A stretch of DNA of 64,000 nucleotides. It comes from Chloroflexota bacterium (GTDB lineage: Bacteria; Chloroflexota; Anaerolineae; Anaerolineales; Villigracilaceae). A model generated the notes under the pieces. It was given only the letters and a program-made list of their open reading frames with translations, was not told where the DNA came from and did not search any database. The position numbers were made by a program, and so were the translations under genes. The stretch's first letter is position 1, and the number at the start of each line of letters is the position of its first letter. The DNA lies in assembly GCA_016213105.1 (NCBI GenBank), contig JACRBN010000011.1:1-64000 (forward strand), read 5' to 3'. Of this stretch, positions 40,928-49,525 are shown in pieces.

Positions 40928-42945
40928 ACGTCTTCCCGAATCCCAGGCTGAGGCAGGCTCTGTTTTATGCGCTGGCGCTTGTGGCGGGCTGCTGGTTCCT
41001 GGCCGCCTGGTTCGACATTCCTGCCACCCTGCACGAGGCCAATGCGAGCAAGACGATTCTGGTCGAGAACATCTCGGGGCAGGAAAATTCGACGGTATAC
41101 CTGGGATACGTCAAGCAAAATTATCGGATGCTCCCCCTGGCGGATTTCGCCACTGAGAGCTGGATGCTCGGGCCTTTGCCTGGTTCGGCCCTCCAGACGT
41201 TGACCTCGGCCCGGGCCGGGGATCCGCTTCAGGTTCAGATCCCCATGGCGGGCAGCACGCAGTTCGTCTTCATCACCGCGTCCGAGGCGGGCCAAGTCCG
41301 CATCACGGACCTGGAAACGGGCCGCGCCTCCGAACTGGATTTGCAGGCCGTCGGACATTACACCGTGACCCACTCCACCATCTCCGGTACCAAACGCGCC
41401 TGGGACCTGTTCCTGGTCTCGCTGGCTCTGTTCGTTGGCCTGTCCACGGTTGTGGCGATGGGTTTAAAAGGCTGGAAGTGGAAGGATGCGCTTCAGGTTT
41501 GGAATGACCCGGCCCACGCTCCCCTGACTTTTGCGATCATCGGCATGACTCTGCTCCTGAACAACCTGTTCATGACGCAGCGCCTGTTTTTCTTTGGGGA
41601 CAGCAAGGGGTATTGGGATAATGCCCCGACCTTTGTCAGGGATGGGGTCTTTGCCCTGGGCAACGTCGACACGTTGTACAGCTTCCGCGGTTACCTCATG
41701 TCGCTGATCGCGTTCTTCCCGCGGTGGCTGGGCGGGCGGCTTGGGCTGGAGGCTGTGCTGGTGTATGTCCTGTTTCTGGCCTTTATCTATAGTCTGTTTT
41801 TCATCCTTGTCGTCCCCAAGCTCATCCGCTGGCTGATGGGGCGCGAGGCCAGGCCGTATCAGGTGCTGATTGTGTTTGCGCTGACCGGCTTCTTCTGGAT
41901 GGGTTGGTTCACTTGGCTGTTGACCGACCTGCTGTCCCTGGGGGCGTTGTTGAGCGGGCTGGTCCTGCTGGTGGATGGGATCGGGAAACGGCGCTGGGCT
42001 GCATTATTTGCGAGCGGGATTTTTATGGGCATTGCCATCAACCTGCGCGCCAACTATGAACTGGATCTGGCAGTCCTGTTGCTGGTGGCGCTGCAACTCC
42101 TGTACAAGGAGAGGCAGGCCTCCGCCGCAAGCCTGACCGTCCTCGCGCGCAGGTTCCTTTTGATTGCGGCCCTGGTCGCGTCTGGCATCATCCTGGTGTC
42201 CCTGCCGCAGGCCCAGCTCAACTGGCAGAAATATCACAAGGCATCCCTCTTTCCCTTTTCCGCCGAAAACTGGTTCGAGTCGAACCTGGAAACGCACGAT
42301 ACGGTGCTGGAATATGGCCTGGCCATTGGCCGCCTGAAAACCCAGATTTGGCCGTACCCGTATCCCAATCTGATCGGGATTTCCACCCTCTACCGTTATT
42401 TCGGTCTTGACCCCGTGGCCTTGCAGGATTTTCAGGTGGCCGGGGATATGCTTCACCAGCAGGGCGGAATGAACGTGCCGCTTTACCTCGACCTGGCGCG
42501 CAGGTATCCGCTTGAATTTACGGTGGACATTTTTTTGAAGGTGTTCACGGGTTTGAACAACCAGTCCTTCGAGCCCTATCCCGTGAACTGGCGCGCGGGA
42601 CTGCCCGTAGCGCTCTTCAGTTTTTTCAATTACAGCGTGTTGTTCCTGGCTTTTCTGGTTTTCTGGCAGTACCTGTCCCAGTTCGTTCGCGACAGACGAG
42701 CGTCCCTGCACCTCATTTTCTGGTATGCGCTTCTGGCTCTGCCCGCCCTGCCCTTCGTGATCATGGCCGTGGAATGGAGGTATTTCCTGCCGCTTTATTT
42801 CGGCTTCTACCTTCTGCTGGTCACCACGGAGCGCGAGACCTATGCCAAAATTTTCAGCGACAAGTTGTGGCCGCTGCAATTTTTTTTGTTCCTGTTGGTT
42901 TGCTATTCGCTGACCACCCTGGTCACGCCCGCGTATTTGGATTAG
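40924..42945 (+). CDS. polytopic membrane protein, GT-C-like
   Basis: 673 residues. An N-terminal helix, an extracellular domain of about 110 residues, then about 11 further membrane helices. The loop RLFFFGDSKGYWDNAPTFVRDG (about 222-243) begins with a GDSKGY motif that could supply the acidic residue of a GT-C active site, but the family is not one I can name. The last gene of the cluster, it overlaps the glycosyltransferase by 4 nt. A role in transferring or exporting the sugar made upstream is inference. Confidence 0.65.
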   Translation: MNVFPNPRLRQALFYALALVAGCWFLAAWFDIPATLHEANASKTILVENISGQENSTVYLGYVKQNYRMLPLADFATESWMLGPLPGSALQTLTSARAGDPLQVQIPMAGSTQFVFITASEAGQVRITDLETGRASELDLQAVGHYTVTHSTISGTKRAWDLFLVSLALFVGLSTVVAMGLKGWKWKDALQVWNDPAHAPLTFAIIGMTLLLNNLFMTQRLFFFGDSKGYWDNAPTFVRDGVFALGNVDTLYSFRGYLMSLIAFFPRWLGGRLGLEAVLVYVLFLAFIYSLFFILVVPKLIRWLMGREARPYQVLIVFALTGFFWMGWFTWLLTDLLSLGALLSGLVLLVDGIGKRRWAALFASGIFMGIAINLRANYELDLAVLLLVALQLLYKERQASAASLTVLARRFLLIAALVASGIILVSLPQAQLNWQKYHKASLFPFSAENWFESNLETHDTVLEYGLAIGRLKTQIWPYPYPNLIGISTLYRYFGLDPVALQDFQVAGDMLHQQGGMNVPLYLDLARRYPLEFTVDIFLKVFTGLNNQSFEPYPVNWRAGLPVALFSFFNYSVLFLAFLVFWQYLSQFVRDRRASLHLIFWYALLALPALPFVIMAVEWRYFLPLYFGFYLLLVTTERETYAKIFSDKLWPLQFFLFLLVCYSLTTLVTPAYLD

Positions 42946-42947
42946 AA

Positions 42948-42976
42948 AATGCGGCGGCCTCGCAGCCGCCGCATTT
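42948..42976 (+). terminator. terminator after the sugar operon
   Basis: AAATGCGGCGGC / GCCGCCGCATTT stem with a 5-nt loop, directly after the stop codon at 42945. A T-run is only TTT. Confidence 0.8.
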
Positions 42977-42993
42977 CAAAACTTGCTCGATCA

Positions 42994-43020
42994 AGTGCTG
43001 GCCTGATGACCAGCGCTTTT
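42994..43020 (-). terminator. terminator of the HhH gene
   Basis: On the minus strand AGCGCTGG / CCAGCACT encloses an 8-nt loop; AAAA precedes it and TTTT follows on the plus strand. It lies just beyond the HhH stop and may act in both directions. Confidence 0.55.
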
Positions 43021-43023
43021 GTT

Positions 43024-43425
43024 TTAGTACTCGACCGCCCTCGGCAGGGTCTTGGCATGCTCGATCCATTTGCCGACCTGGTCGGCGCTGGGCAGGGCGC
43101 GCACCTTCTTCTTCGCATCGTTGACTTCCTTGAGCTTCGCTGCAAGGTTCTCTGCCTTGCGCTGGGCCAGTTCGGGCACCGTGTCCACGCCTGCGGCTTC
43201 GAGCAGGTCGGCGTATTCGGAGCCGATGCCGTTGACGCGGTACAGGTCCGCGCGGTTGACCCATTCGAGGATCTGCTTCGCGCTCAGACCCGTGGCGGCG
43301 GCCAGGTCGGCGCGGCCTTTGGCGGTGCCACCCTTCTTCAGCAGGTCATCCGTGGTCTGCACATCTGCGCCGTGGAATTTCGTGGCATAAGCGGAACCAA
43401 TCCCCTCGATATCTTCAATTTTCAT
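43024..43425 (-). CDS. helix-hairpin-helix (DUF4332) protein
   Basis: 133 residues. Two tandem HhH-like units can be seen: IEDIEGIGSAYATKFHGADV and VNGIGSEYADLLEAAGVDTV, each with the G-I-G hairpin, separated by a linker in the style of DUF4332 proteins (KKGGTAKGRADLAAATGLSAKQI). HhH motifs contact nucleic acid backbones without sequence preference. The ATG follows GGAGGAGC by 6 nt. It stands alone, between the terminator and the nitroreductase gene. The exact role is not known. Confidence 0.82.
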   Translation of the reverse strand: MKIEDIEGIGSAYATKFHGADVQTTDDLLKKGGTAKGRADLAAATGLSAKQILEWVNRADLYRVNGIGSEYADLLEAAGVDTVPELAQRKAENLAAKLKEVNDAKKKVRALPSADQVGKWIEHAKTLPRAVEY

Positions 43426-43505
43426 GACTGCTCCTCCGTTGAAAAATGTTGGTCGAATGCGACGCTTCGATTTTATCACCGATGCCAATCGCCAATCGTA
43501 AATTC

Positions 43506-44018
43506 CTACCACTTCTCCCAATGCGCCACTTCTTCCAACTCCCTGCGTCCGCCCTTCTGCGGCGGAGCGGAAAGTTTCGCCTCGTCGGCGGGATAGCCGA
43601 AGGAGAGCGCGATGCGCAGATGCCATTCAGGTGGGAATCCCAGGATTTGGCGGGACCGCTCGAAGTCGTAGAGCGACGCGGGACAGGAGCCGATGCCCAG
43701 CTCCCAGGCGGCCAGTTGCATGAACGCGGCAGCCTGTCCCGCATCGAACATGGTCTGGAATTTTTCGGTCGGCTCGGGGGTCAGGATGGCAACCGCCAGC
43801 GCGGCGCCCGCCAGGTGTCCCGCCCATTCGCCACACTGAGACAATTCCGCCAGGGTGGCCTTGTCTTGGATCGCGATGAATTGCCAGGCCTGGCTGTTTT
43901 TCGAGGACTGTGACCTGCGTCCCGCGTTGAGAATGGCCTGGGCCACCTCCCTGGGCAGGGGCTGATCGGTAAATTTGCGCACAGCGCGTTTGGTGCGGAT
44001 GGCTTCAGATACGTTCAT
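43506..44018 (-). CDS. nitroreductase-family protein
   Basis: 170 residues. TKRAVRKFTDQPLP near the N terminus provides the arginines that bind the FMN phosphate; SQSSKNSQAW matches the S-x-N-x-Q FMN motif; the C terminus has LSFGYPADEAKLSAPPQKGGR. These small flavoproteins reduce nitroaromatics, quinones or act in cofactor chemistry using NAD(P)H. The start ATG has a weak upstream site (GATTCGAGGTCCC). It is transcribed away from the aldehyde ferredoxin oxidoreductase gene, sharing a 180-nt promoter region with it. Confidence 0.87.
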   Translation of the reverse strand: MNVSEAIRTKRAVRKFTDQPLPREVAQAILNAGRRSQSSKNSQAWQFIAIQDKATLAELSQCGEWAGHLAGAALAVAILTPEPTEKFQTMFDAGQAAAFMQLAAWELGIGSCPASLYDFERSRQILGFPPEWHLRIALSFGYPADEAKLSAPPQKGGRRELEEVAHWEKW

Positions 44019-44120
44019 GGGACCTCGAATCTCGGTTTACGGCTAAGGAGTACGGAAATTATATGCAATCTGCATAATTGATTGTACCTCTTGGCACTAC
44101 AAGAAGGGGAGATTCATCAG

Positions 44121-44173
44121 TGGACAGGCGGCGGCGTTCCCGCGATAATGAAACTGGCGTGATTAAGCGCCAG
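44121..44173 (+). promoter_or_regulatory. promoter and 5' stem of the AOR gene
   Basis: TGGACA (44121-44126) and GATAAT (44144-44149) are 17 nt apart. Right after lies a stem CTGGCG / CGCCAG (44155-44173), which could be an operator or the 5' hairpin of the message. The remainder of the 180-nt gap holds a TATGCA / TGCATA dyad near 44061-44077 that may serve the divergent gene. Confidence 0.5.
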
Positions 44174-44198
44174 CCTATTCGTTTCAGGAGACCCTCCC

Positions 44199-46352
44199 AT
44201 GACTTTGACTGCCGAATCAACCCTTTTAGGGGAATACACCTATGAATTGCATCCCGTGGAGCGCGGATACGCCAACCGCACCCTGTACATCAACCTGAAT
44301 GACAACAGCATCCGCGAGAAACCCGTCACCCAGCAAATGAAGGATCTGTTCACGGGCGGGCGCGGCTTTGCGCTCAAGCTGCTGTGGGATGCGGTCGCGC
44401 CAGAGACCACCTGGGACGACCCGCGCAATGAACTGGTCATCGCCAACGGGCCGATCTGCGGCATCACCGCCTACCCTGGCAGCGGCAAGGCCACCGTGGT
44501 GACCCTCAGCCCGCTCACCCACAACGTGATCGACAGCAACGTGGGCGGCTATTTTGCGCCGTTCCTCAAATTCTCGGGCTTCGACGCGCTGGAGATCCAG
44601 GGCAAGGCCGATGAGGACGTGATCATCTTTATTGACGGCGACACAGGCCGGGTGACGATTGAACGAGACTCTCTCGAAGAGGTTGATTCACATCAAATTG
44701 GGAACGTCCTGACCGATCGTTTTGGCGGCGACGAAAAGGGCAAACGCGGCATTTCGGTACTTTCGGCTGGACAGGCTGCGGAACATAGCCGCATCGCGCT
44801 GATCAACTCCACCTGGTACGATGTGCGCCGCAAGGAGGTCCGCCTCAAGCAGGCGGGACGCGGCGGACCGGGACGCGTCTTCCGTGACAAGAAGATCAAG
44901 GCGATTGTGGTGCGCTTCACCGATATGGGAGGCGACAAGAACGGCGCCGCCGACATGGCCCTGGTGCGCAAAGCGGGCGCGCGCATCAACAAGGAGATCG
45001 CCAGCCTGGATGACAAACAGAACCAGATGCGCAAAGTGGGCACGGCCAACATTGTCGAGGTGATGGATCACTTCGACCTGCTGCCGACCCACAACTTCCG
45101 TTACGGCTCACATCCCGATACGCACAAGATCGACTCCAAGGTCTGGAAGGAAGCCTTCACTCAGGGCCTGCCCGATGGCTGCTGGCTTGGGTGTACCATG
45201 TCCTGCTCGCACGGCGTGGATCACTTCCCGCTCAAGACGGGTCCGTACGCGGGCGAGTGCGTGCTGGTGGACGGCCCCGAGTATGAGAATGCTGCGGGCC
45301 TGGGCGCGAACATCGGCAACTTCGATGCGCAGAAGGTGCTAGAACTTAATTTCTATTGTGACACTTATGGTGTGGACAGCATTTCCTATGCCAATTGTGT
45401 CGCTTTTGCGATGGAGTGTTACGAGGAAGGCATCCTCAACACAGAGATCACAGGCGGCCTGGAATTGAATTTTGGCAATGGCGCGGCTGCGCTCGAACTG
45501 CTGCACCAGATGGCGCGCGGCGAAGGTTTTGGCGTGATTGTCGGGCAGGGCGTACGCTACATGAAGGAAATGTTCGTGCGTGAATATGGCGCTGACCCGA
45601 AATTCATCCAGGATATTGGCATGGAAATCAAGGGGATGGAAATTTCAGAATACCTGACCAAGGAATCGCTGGCGCAACAGGGCGGTTTTGGACTGGCGAC
45701 CAAAGGCCCGCAGCATGACGAGGCCTGGCTGATCTTCATGGATCAGGTCCACAACCTGCTGCCCACCTTTGAGATCAAGGCCGAGGCGTTGCACTACTTC
45801 CCCATGTGGCGCACCTGGTTCAGCCTGCATGGCCTGTGCAAGTTGCCCTGGAACGACATCTCGCCCGAGAACAACAAACAGACCAAGGAACCCGCCAAGG
45901 TCGAGGAGCACGTCGAGAACTACACCTGGATTCACGAGGGCGTGACCGGCAAGCCGACCAAGGTCGAGGACCTGCTGCACCAGTCCGAGCGCGTCTACAA
46001 TTTCCAGAAGGTCTTCGCCCTGCGCATGGGACGCGTGGGACGCGTGCATGACTATCCGCCCTACCGCGCGATGGGACCTGTCACCACGGTCGAGTATGAG
46101 TCACGCCAGGAACGCTACGATGAGCAGCTCAAGCGTCTGGTCGGAGTCGATCCTGCGGGGCTTGCCACCGCAGAGAAGATGAAGCACCTGCGCGCGTATC
46201 GGGAATCGCAATATGAAAAGTTGATGGACGCCGTCTATCTGCGCCGCGGTTGGGATGCGAACAGTATTCCCACTGTCGAGAAACTTCACGACCTGGGCAT
46301 GGATTTGCCCGAACTGGTCGAAGTGGTCGAACAGGCCAGACAGAAAATCTAG
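44199..46352 (+). CDS. aldehyde ferredoxin oxidoreductase family protein
   Basis: 717 residues, longer than most AORs (about 600-620). The N-terminal part (RTLYINLNDNSIREKP, LFTGGRGFALKLLWD, ANGPICGITAYPGSGKATVV) binds the tungsto-bispterin cofactor. The 4Fe-4S ligands are C328, C332, C336 (CWLGCTMSC) and probably C547 (CKLPWND). The first spacing, Cys-x3-Cys, differs from the usual Cys-x2-Cys-x3-Cys. It oxidises aldehydes or related substrates with ferredoxin. No ferredoxin, tungstate transport or cofactor gene is adjacent. The ATG is preceded by CAGGAGA at 44186-44192. Confidence 0.88.
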   Translation: MTLTAESTLLGEYTYELHPVERGYANRTLYINLNDNSIREKPVTQQMKDLFTGGRGFALKLLWDAVAPETTWDDPRNELVIANGPICGITAYPGSGKATVVTLSPLTHNVIDSNVGGYFAPFLKFSGFDALEIQGKADEDVIIFIDGDTGRVTIERDSLEEVDSHQIGNVLTDRFGGDEKGKRGISVLSAGQAAEHSRIALINSTWYDVRRKEVRLKQAGRGGPGRVFRDKKIKAIVVRFTDMGGDKNGAADMALVRKAGARINKEIASLDDKQNQMRKVGTANIVEVMDHFDLLPTHNFRYGSHPDTHKIDSKVWKEAFTQGLPDGCWLGCTMSCSHGVDHFPLKTGPYAGECVLVDGPEYENAAGLGANIGNFDAQKVLELNFYCDTYGVDSISYANCVAFAMECYEEGILNTEITGGLELNFGNGAAALELLHQMARGEGFGVIVGQGVRYMKEMFVREYGADPKFIQDIGMEIKGMEISEYLTKESLAQQGGFGLATKGPQHDEAWLIFMDQVHNLLPTFEIKAEALHYFPMWRTWFSLHGLCKLPWNDISPENNKQTKEPAKVEEHVENYTWIHEGVTGKPTKVEDLLHQSERVYNFQKVFALRMGRVGRVHDYPPYRAMGPVTTVEYESRQERYDEQLKRLVGVDPAGLATAEKMKHLRAYRESQYEKLMDAVYLRRGWDANSIPTVEKLHDLGMDLPELVEVVEQARQKI

Positions 46353-46366
46353 CCCTTCAGGACGCC

Positions 46367-46400
46367 AAGAGCCACCCAAAATAAACGGGTGGCTCTTTCA
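46367..46400 (+). terminator. terminator after the AOR gene
   Basis: AAGAGCCACCC / GGGTGGCTCTT stem with a 9-nt loop, followed by TCATTATA. It begins about 15 nt after the AOR stop. Confidence 0.75.
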
Positions 46401-46444
46401 TTATATTCCTCGAACCCATCCCGAGTCCTGCCGCCCGCAGCGGG

Positions 46445-46450
46445 TATAAT
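46445..46450 (+). promoter_or_regulatory. -10 element (TATAAT), leaderless start
   Basis: TATAAT ends 7 nt before the ATG at 46458, the same geometry as at 153-166. No ribosome-binding site fits, so a leaderless message is likely. Confidence 0.55.
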
Positions 46451-46457
46451 TCACACA

Positions 46458-46871
46458 ATGGATGCACAACCTTCCCCGCGTGCCTACCTCATCCCCGCCT
46501 TTCTGATGGCGATCCTCGGATGGGGCGGGCTGTACCTGGTCGTGAACTATACCCTGCCGTTCGTCTGGCTGCGCTGGAGCTTCTTTCTGCTGTGGATCCT
46601 GGCGCTGACGGGCACGGCCCTGCCGTTCACCTACCTCATCAACCGCCGCTTTCCCAGCGACCCGCCCGCCGAACCGAACGTCATCATCCGCCAGGCATTA
46701 TGGGTGGGCGTATACGGCGCGACCCTGGCCTGGCTTCAACTGGGCCGCCTCGTTTCCCTCTACGTTTGGATGGGCCTCGCGGGCGGGTTGATCGTGGTCG
46801 AATATCTCATCCGCCTGCGCGAGAAGGCGCGCTGGAAGCCCCCCACAACAAACGATGACAACCCTGCGTAA
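46458..46871 (+). CDS. four-helix membrane protein of unknown function
   Basis: 137 residues. Four hydrophobic segments (about 10-29, 36-56, 76-94, 98-116) leave only a short basic tail (RLREKARWKPPTTNDD). No motif is seen and I cannot name the family. Its 3' end overlaps the selA start by 17 nt, so the two are translated together. It may be a general conserved membrane protein; the link to selenium metabolism is only positional. Confidence 0.65.
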   Translation: MDAQPSPRAYLIPAFLMAILGWGGLYLVVNYTLPFVWLRWSFFLLWILALTGTALPFTYLINRRFPSDPPAEPNVIIRQALWVGVYGATLAWLQLGRLVSLYVWMGLAGGLIVVEYLIRLREKARWKPPTTNDDNPA

Positions 46872-48210
46872 CCTGCCTTCGGTCGAGAGTCTGCTGCAAA
46901 CGCGCATTGCGGCGGAGTTGATTGCCGCTTACGGCCGCCCGCTGACCCTGGATGCGTTCCGCGCCGAACTGGATGAGATCCGCGCCCGCTTCAAGTCGGA
47001 CCCTGAGCTTGACCTGCCAACGATGGACGATATCCTGGCTTTGGCCGAGTTCCGCCTGTCCGCGTGGACGGCGCCCAGCCTCGTGCCCGTCATCAACGCC
47101 ACGGGCGTGATCCTGCACACCAACCTCGGGCGCGCCCCCTTGAGCGACGCCACCATCCGCGCCATGGATGCGATTTCGCGCGGCTATTCCACCCTTGAAT
47201 ATGACCTCGTCAAGGGCGCGCGCGGCTCGCGGCTGATCCATGCCGAGTCCATCCTGCAAAAACTGACCGGCGCCGAGGCCGCCGTGGTGGTCAACAATAA
47301 CGCCTCGGCGGTGATGCTGGTGCTGGCTGCGTTGGCCAACCGCAGACGGGTCGTCATCTCGCGCACGCAACTGGTCGAGATCGGCGGCGGCTTCCGCGTG
47401 CCCGACGTGATGAAGCAATCGGGCGCAAAGCTGGTCGAGATCGGCGCCACCAACCGCGTCAATCTGGACGATTATGAAACCGCCCTGGCCGAACCGATCG
47501 CGCTGGTCATGCGCGCGCACCGTTCCAATTTCAAGATCATCGGCTTTACCGAAGAACCTGAACCAGGCGACGTGGTTGCCATCGCGCACAGGGCGGGCGT
47601 GCCCGTGGTGGATGACCTTGGCTCGGGCGCGCTGCTCGACACCGCCAGGTTCGATATTGCCCACGAGCCGACCGTGCAGGAATCCCTCGCGGCGGGCATG
47701 GACCTGGTCTGCTTCTCGGGTGACAAGCTGCTGGGCGGACCCCAGGCGGGCATCATCCTGGGCCGCGCGGATTTGATCGCGAAGATCAAGAAACATCCCC
47801 TGGCGCGCGCCGTCCGCGCCGACAAGACCTGTCTTGCGGGGCTGACCGCCACGCTGATGCATTACCTCAAGGATGAGGCGGAACGCGAGATCCCCATCTG
47901 GCGCATGATGTCCCTGACGCTCAAACAGGTCAGGGGTCGGGCCGAGGCCTGGCGGCTGGAACTGGGGCGGGGCAGCGTCGTCGAAGCGGAATCCACCGTC
48001 GGCGGCGGGAGCCTGCCTGGGGAATCCTTCCACACCTGCGTCCTCGCGCTGGACGTCAAATCCCCCGATAAATTTTTGAAGCGCCTGCGGATGCAGCATC
48101 CGCCCATCATCGCCCGCACCGAGGATGACCGCGTGTTGATTGACCCGCGCACCGTCCTGCCCGAACAGGAGGGCGCGCTGCTGGTCGGTTTGAAGAATGC
48201 GTTGAGATAA
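46855..48210 (+). CDS. selA: L-seryl-tRNA(Sec) selenium transferase
   Basis: 451 residues, in the range of SelA. PLP-binding K291 is in FSGDKLLGGPQAG; VINATGVILHTNLGRAPLS is the diagnostic N-terminal motif, SRLIHAESILQKLTGAEAAVVVNNNASAV holds the phosphate cup, and VVDDLGSGALLD carries the Asp pairing with the cofactor. It replaces the serine on tRNA-Sec by selenocysteine from selenophosphate. selB, selC and selD are not in the window. The gene overlaps the upstream membrane protein gene. Confidence 0.93.
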   Translation: MTTLRNLPSVESLLQTRIAAELIAAYGRPLTLDAFRAELDEIRARFKSDPELDLPTMDDILALAEFRLSAWTAPSLVPVINATGVILHTNLGRAPLSDATIRAMDAISRGYSTLEYDLVKGARGSRLIHAESILQKLTGAEAAVVVNNNASAVMLVLAALANRRRVVISRTQLVEIGGGFRVPDVMKQSGAKLVEIGATNRVNLDDYETALAEPIALVMRAHRSNFKIIGFTEEPEPGDVVAIAHRAGVPVVDDLGSGALLDTARFDIAHEPTVQESLAAGMDLVCFSGDKLLGGPQAGIILGRADLIAKIKKHPLARAVRADKTCLAGLTATLMHYLKDEAEREIPIWRMMSLTLKQVRGRAEAWRLELGRGSVVEAESTVGGGSLPGESFHTCVLALDVKSPDKFLKRLRMQHPPIIARTEDDRVLIDPRTVLPEQEGALLVGLKNALR

Positions 48211-48216
48211 CAACAT

Positions 48217-48243
48217 TCCAACGTCGGGAGACGTTGGAGTCCA
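48217..48243. repeat. TCCAACGT...GACGTTGGAGTCC element after selA
   Basis: CCAACGT-CGGGAG-ACGTTGG is a 7-bp inverted repeat with GAGTCCA to the right. It shares GGAGACGTTGGAGTCCA, apart from one base, with the element at 28409-28466. It occupies the gap between selA and the M24 peptidase gene. Confidence 0.55.
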
Positions 48244-48257
48244 CAAACAGGAGTTAT

Positions 48258-49508
48258 ATGAAATCAGACTTCGATGCCCTTATGCAAGCCCGCAACCTGG
48301 ATGCCCTGCTGGTGCTGGGCAGCGCCGAACACAACCCGCCCATGTATTACTTCACGGGCGGCGGACACGTCAGCGCGGCGGCGCTCATCAAGAAACGCGG
48401 CGAGACGCCCATCCTCTTTTACAACGACATGGAACGCGACGAAGCCGCCAAAACGGGCCTGCCGACCAAATCCTTCAGCGCCTATCCTTTCATGGATTTG
48501 ATGAAGGAAGCGGGAGGCGACCAGGCCCTGGCGGGCGCGATCCGCTTCAAGCGCATGTTCAACGATCTCGGGCTGATGGGCGGGCGTGTGGGCATCTACG
48601 GTCACGTGGAATTGGGCAGCGCCTTCGGCATGTTGACCCACTTCCAGCGCATTGCCCCCGAGTTCGAGCTGGTGGGTGAGAACGGCATGGACTCGGTCTT
48701 CATCCGCGCGATGGAGACCAAGGAAGCATCCGAGGTGGAGCGCATCCGCAATATGGGCCGCATCACCACCGAGGTGGTGCGCCAGACCGCCGACTACCTC
48801 ACCTCCTGCGATGTCCGTGAGGACGAGGTGCTGCTCAACGAACAGGGTCAGCCGCTCAAGCTGGGCGAGGTCAAGGACAAGATTCGCCTGTGGGTGGCCG
48901 AGCGCGGCGCGGAACTGCCCGAGGGTTTCATCTTCGCGATTGGCCATGACGCGGGCGTGCCGCACTCGACGGGCAACCCCGAGGATCTGATGCGCCTGGG
49001 CCAGACCATCGTGTACGACATCTATCCCGCCGAGGCGGGCGGCGGTTACTTCTACGATTTCACCCGCACGTGGAGTCTCGGCTATGCCACGCCCGAGGCG
49101 CAGGAACTGTACGACCAGGTCAGGGGGATCTTCAACAAGCTGTGGGAGGACTTCGACCTGAATGTGCCCTTCAAACAATACCAGCGCATAACCTGCGAGT
49201 ATTTCGAGTCAAAGGGACACAAGTCGCAGTTGAATACTCCTGCGCCCACCGAGGGTTACGTCCACAGCCTCGGCCACGGCGTGGGACTCAACATCCACGA
49301 GCGGCCGTTTAGCGGGCTGATGACCGGCGATGACCAGCGCCTGGCGCCTGGCGTGGTGGTCACCTCCGAGCCTGGATTGTATTATCCCGAAAAGGGCATG
49401 GGCTTCCGCATCGAGGACACCTTCTGGGTGCGCCCCGACGGCCGCATGGAAATGCTGGCCGATTATCCGTATGATTTTGTATTGCCGATGAAGAAGTGGA
49501 AGAAGTAG
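48258..49508 (+). CDS. M24-family metallopeptidase (Xaa-Pro aminopeptidase-like)
   Basis: 416 residues with the creatinase N-terminal domain (about 1-150) and the pita-bread catalytic domain. The metal ligands appear in order: Asp in VYDIYPAEAG, Asp in YFYDFTRTW, His in SLGHGVGLNIHE, Glu in TSEPGLYYP and Glu in FRIEDTF. Prolidases and aminopeptidases P cut X-Pro bonds. The start follows ACAGGAGT with about 7 nt. The N-terminal domain has HNPPMYYFTGG, the usual creatinase substrate-pocket strand. Substrate peptide unknown. Confidence 0.9.
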   Translation: MKSDFDALMQARNLDALLVLGSAEHNPPMYYFTGGGHVSAAALIKKRGETPILFYNDMERDEAAKTGLPTKSFSAYPFMDLMKEAGGDQALAGAIRFKRMFNDLGLMGGRVGIYGHVELGSAFGMLTHFQRIAPEFELVGENGMDSVFIRAMETKEASEVERIRNMGRITTEVVRQTADYLTSCDVREDEVLLNEQGQPLKLGEVKDKIRLWVAERGAELPEGFIFAIGHDAGVPHSTGNPEDLMRLGQTIVYDIYPAEAGGGYFYDFTRTWSLGYATPEAQELYDQVRGIFNKLWEDFDLNVPFKQYQRITCEYFESKGHKSQLNTPAPTEGYVHSLGHGVGLNIHERPFSGLMTGDDQRLAPGVVVTSEPGLYYPEKGMGFRIEDTFWVRPDGRMEMLADYPYDFVLPMKKWKK

Positions 49509-49525
49509 ACTTGTCAAAAGACGAT

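Noticed and set aside
44199-46352. AOR as a selenoprotein read through UGA
   Set aside because: The frame ends at a position expected for the family, and the stop is followed by a terminator; no in-frame UGA inside conserved sequence.
46807-48246. 479-codon open frame on the minus strand across selA
   Set aside because: Antisense shadow of selA with no recognisable motif; starts inside a repeat region.
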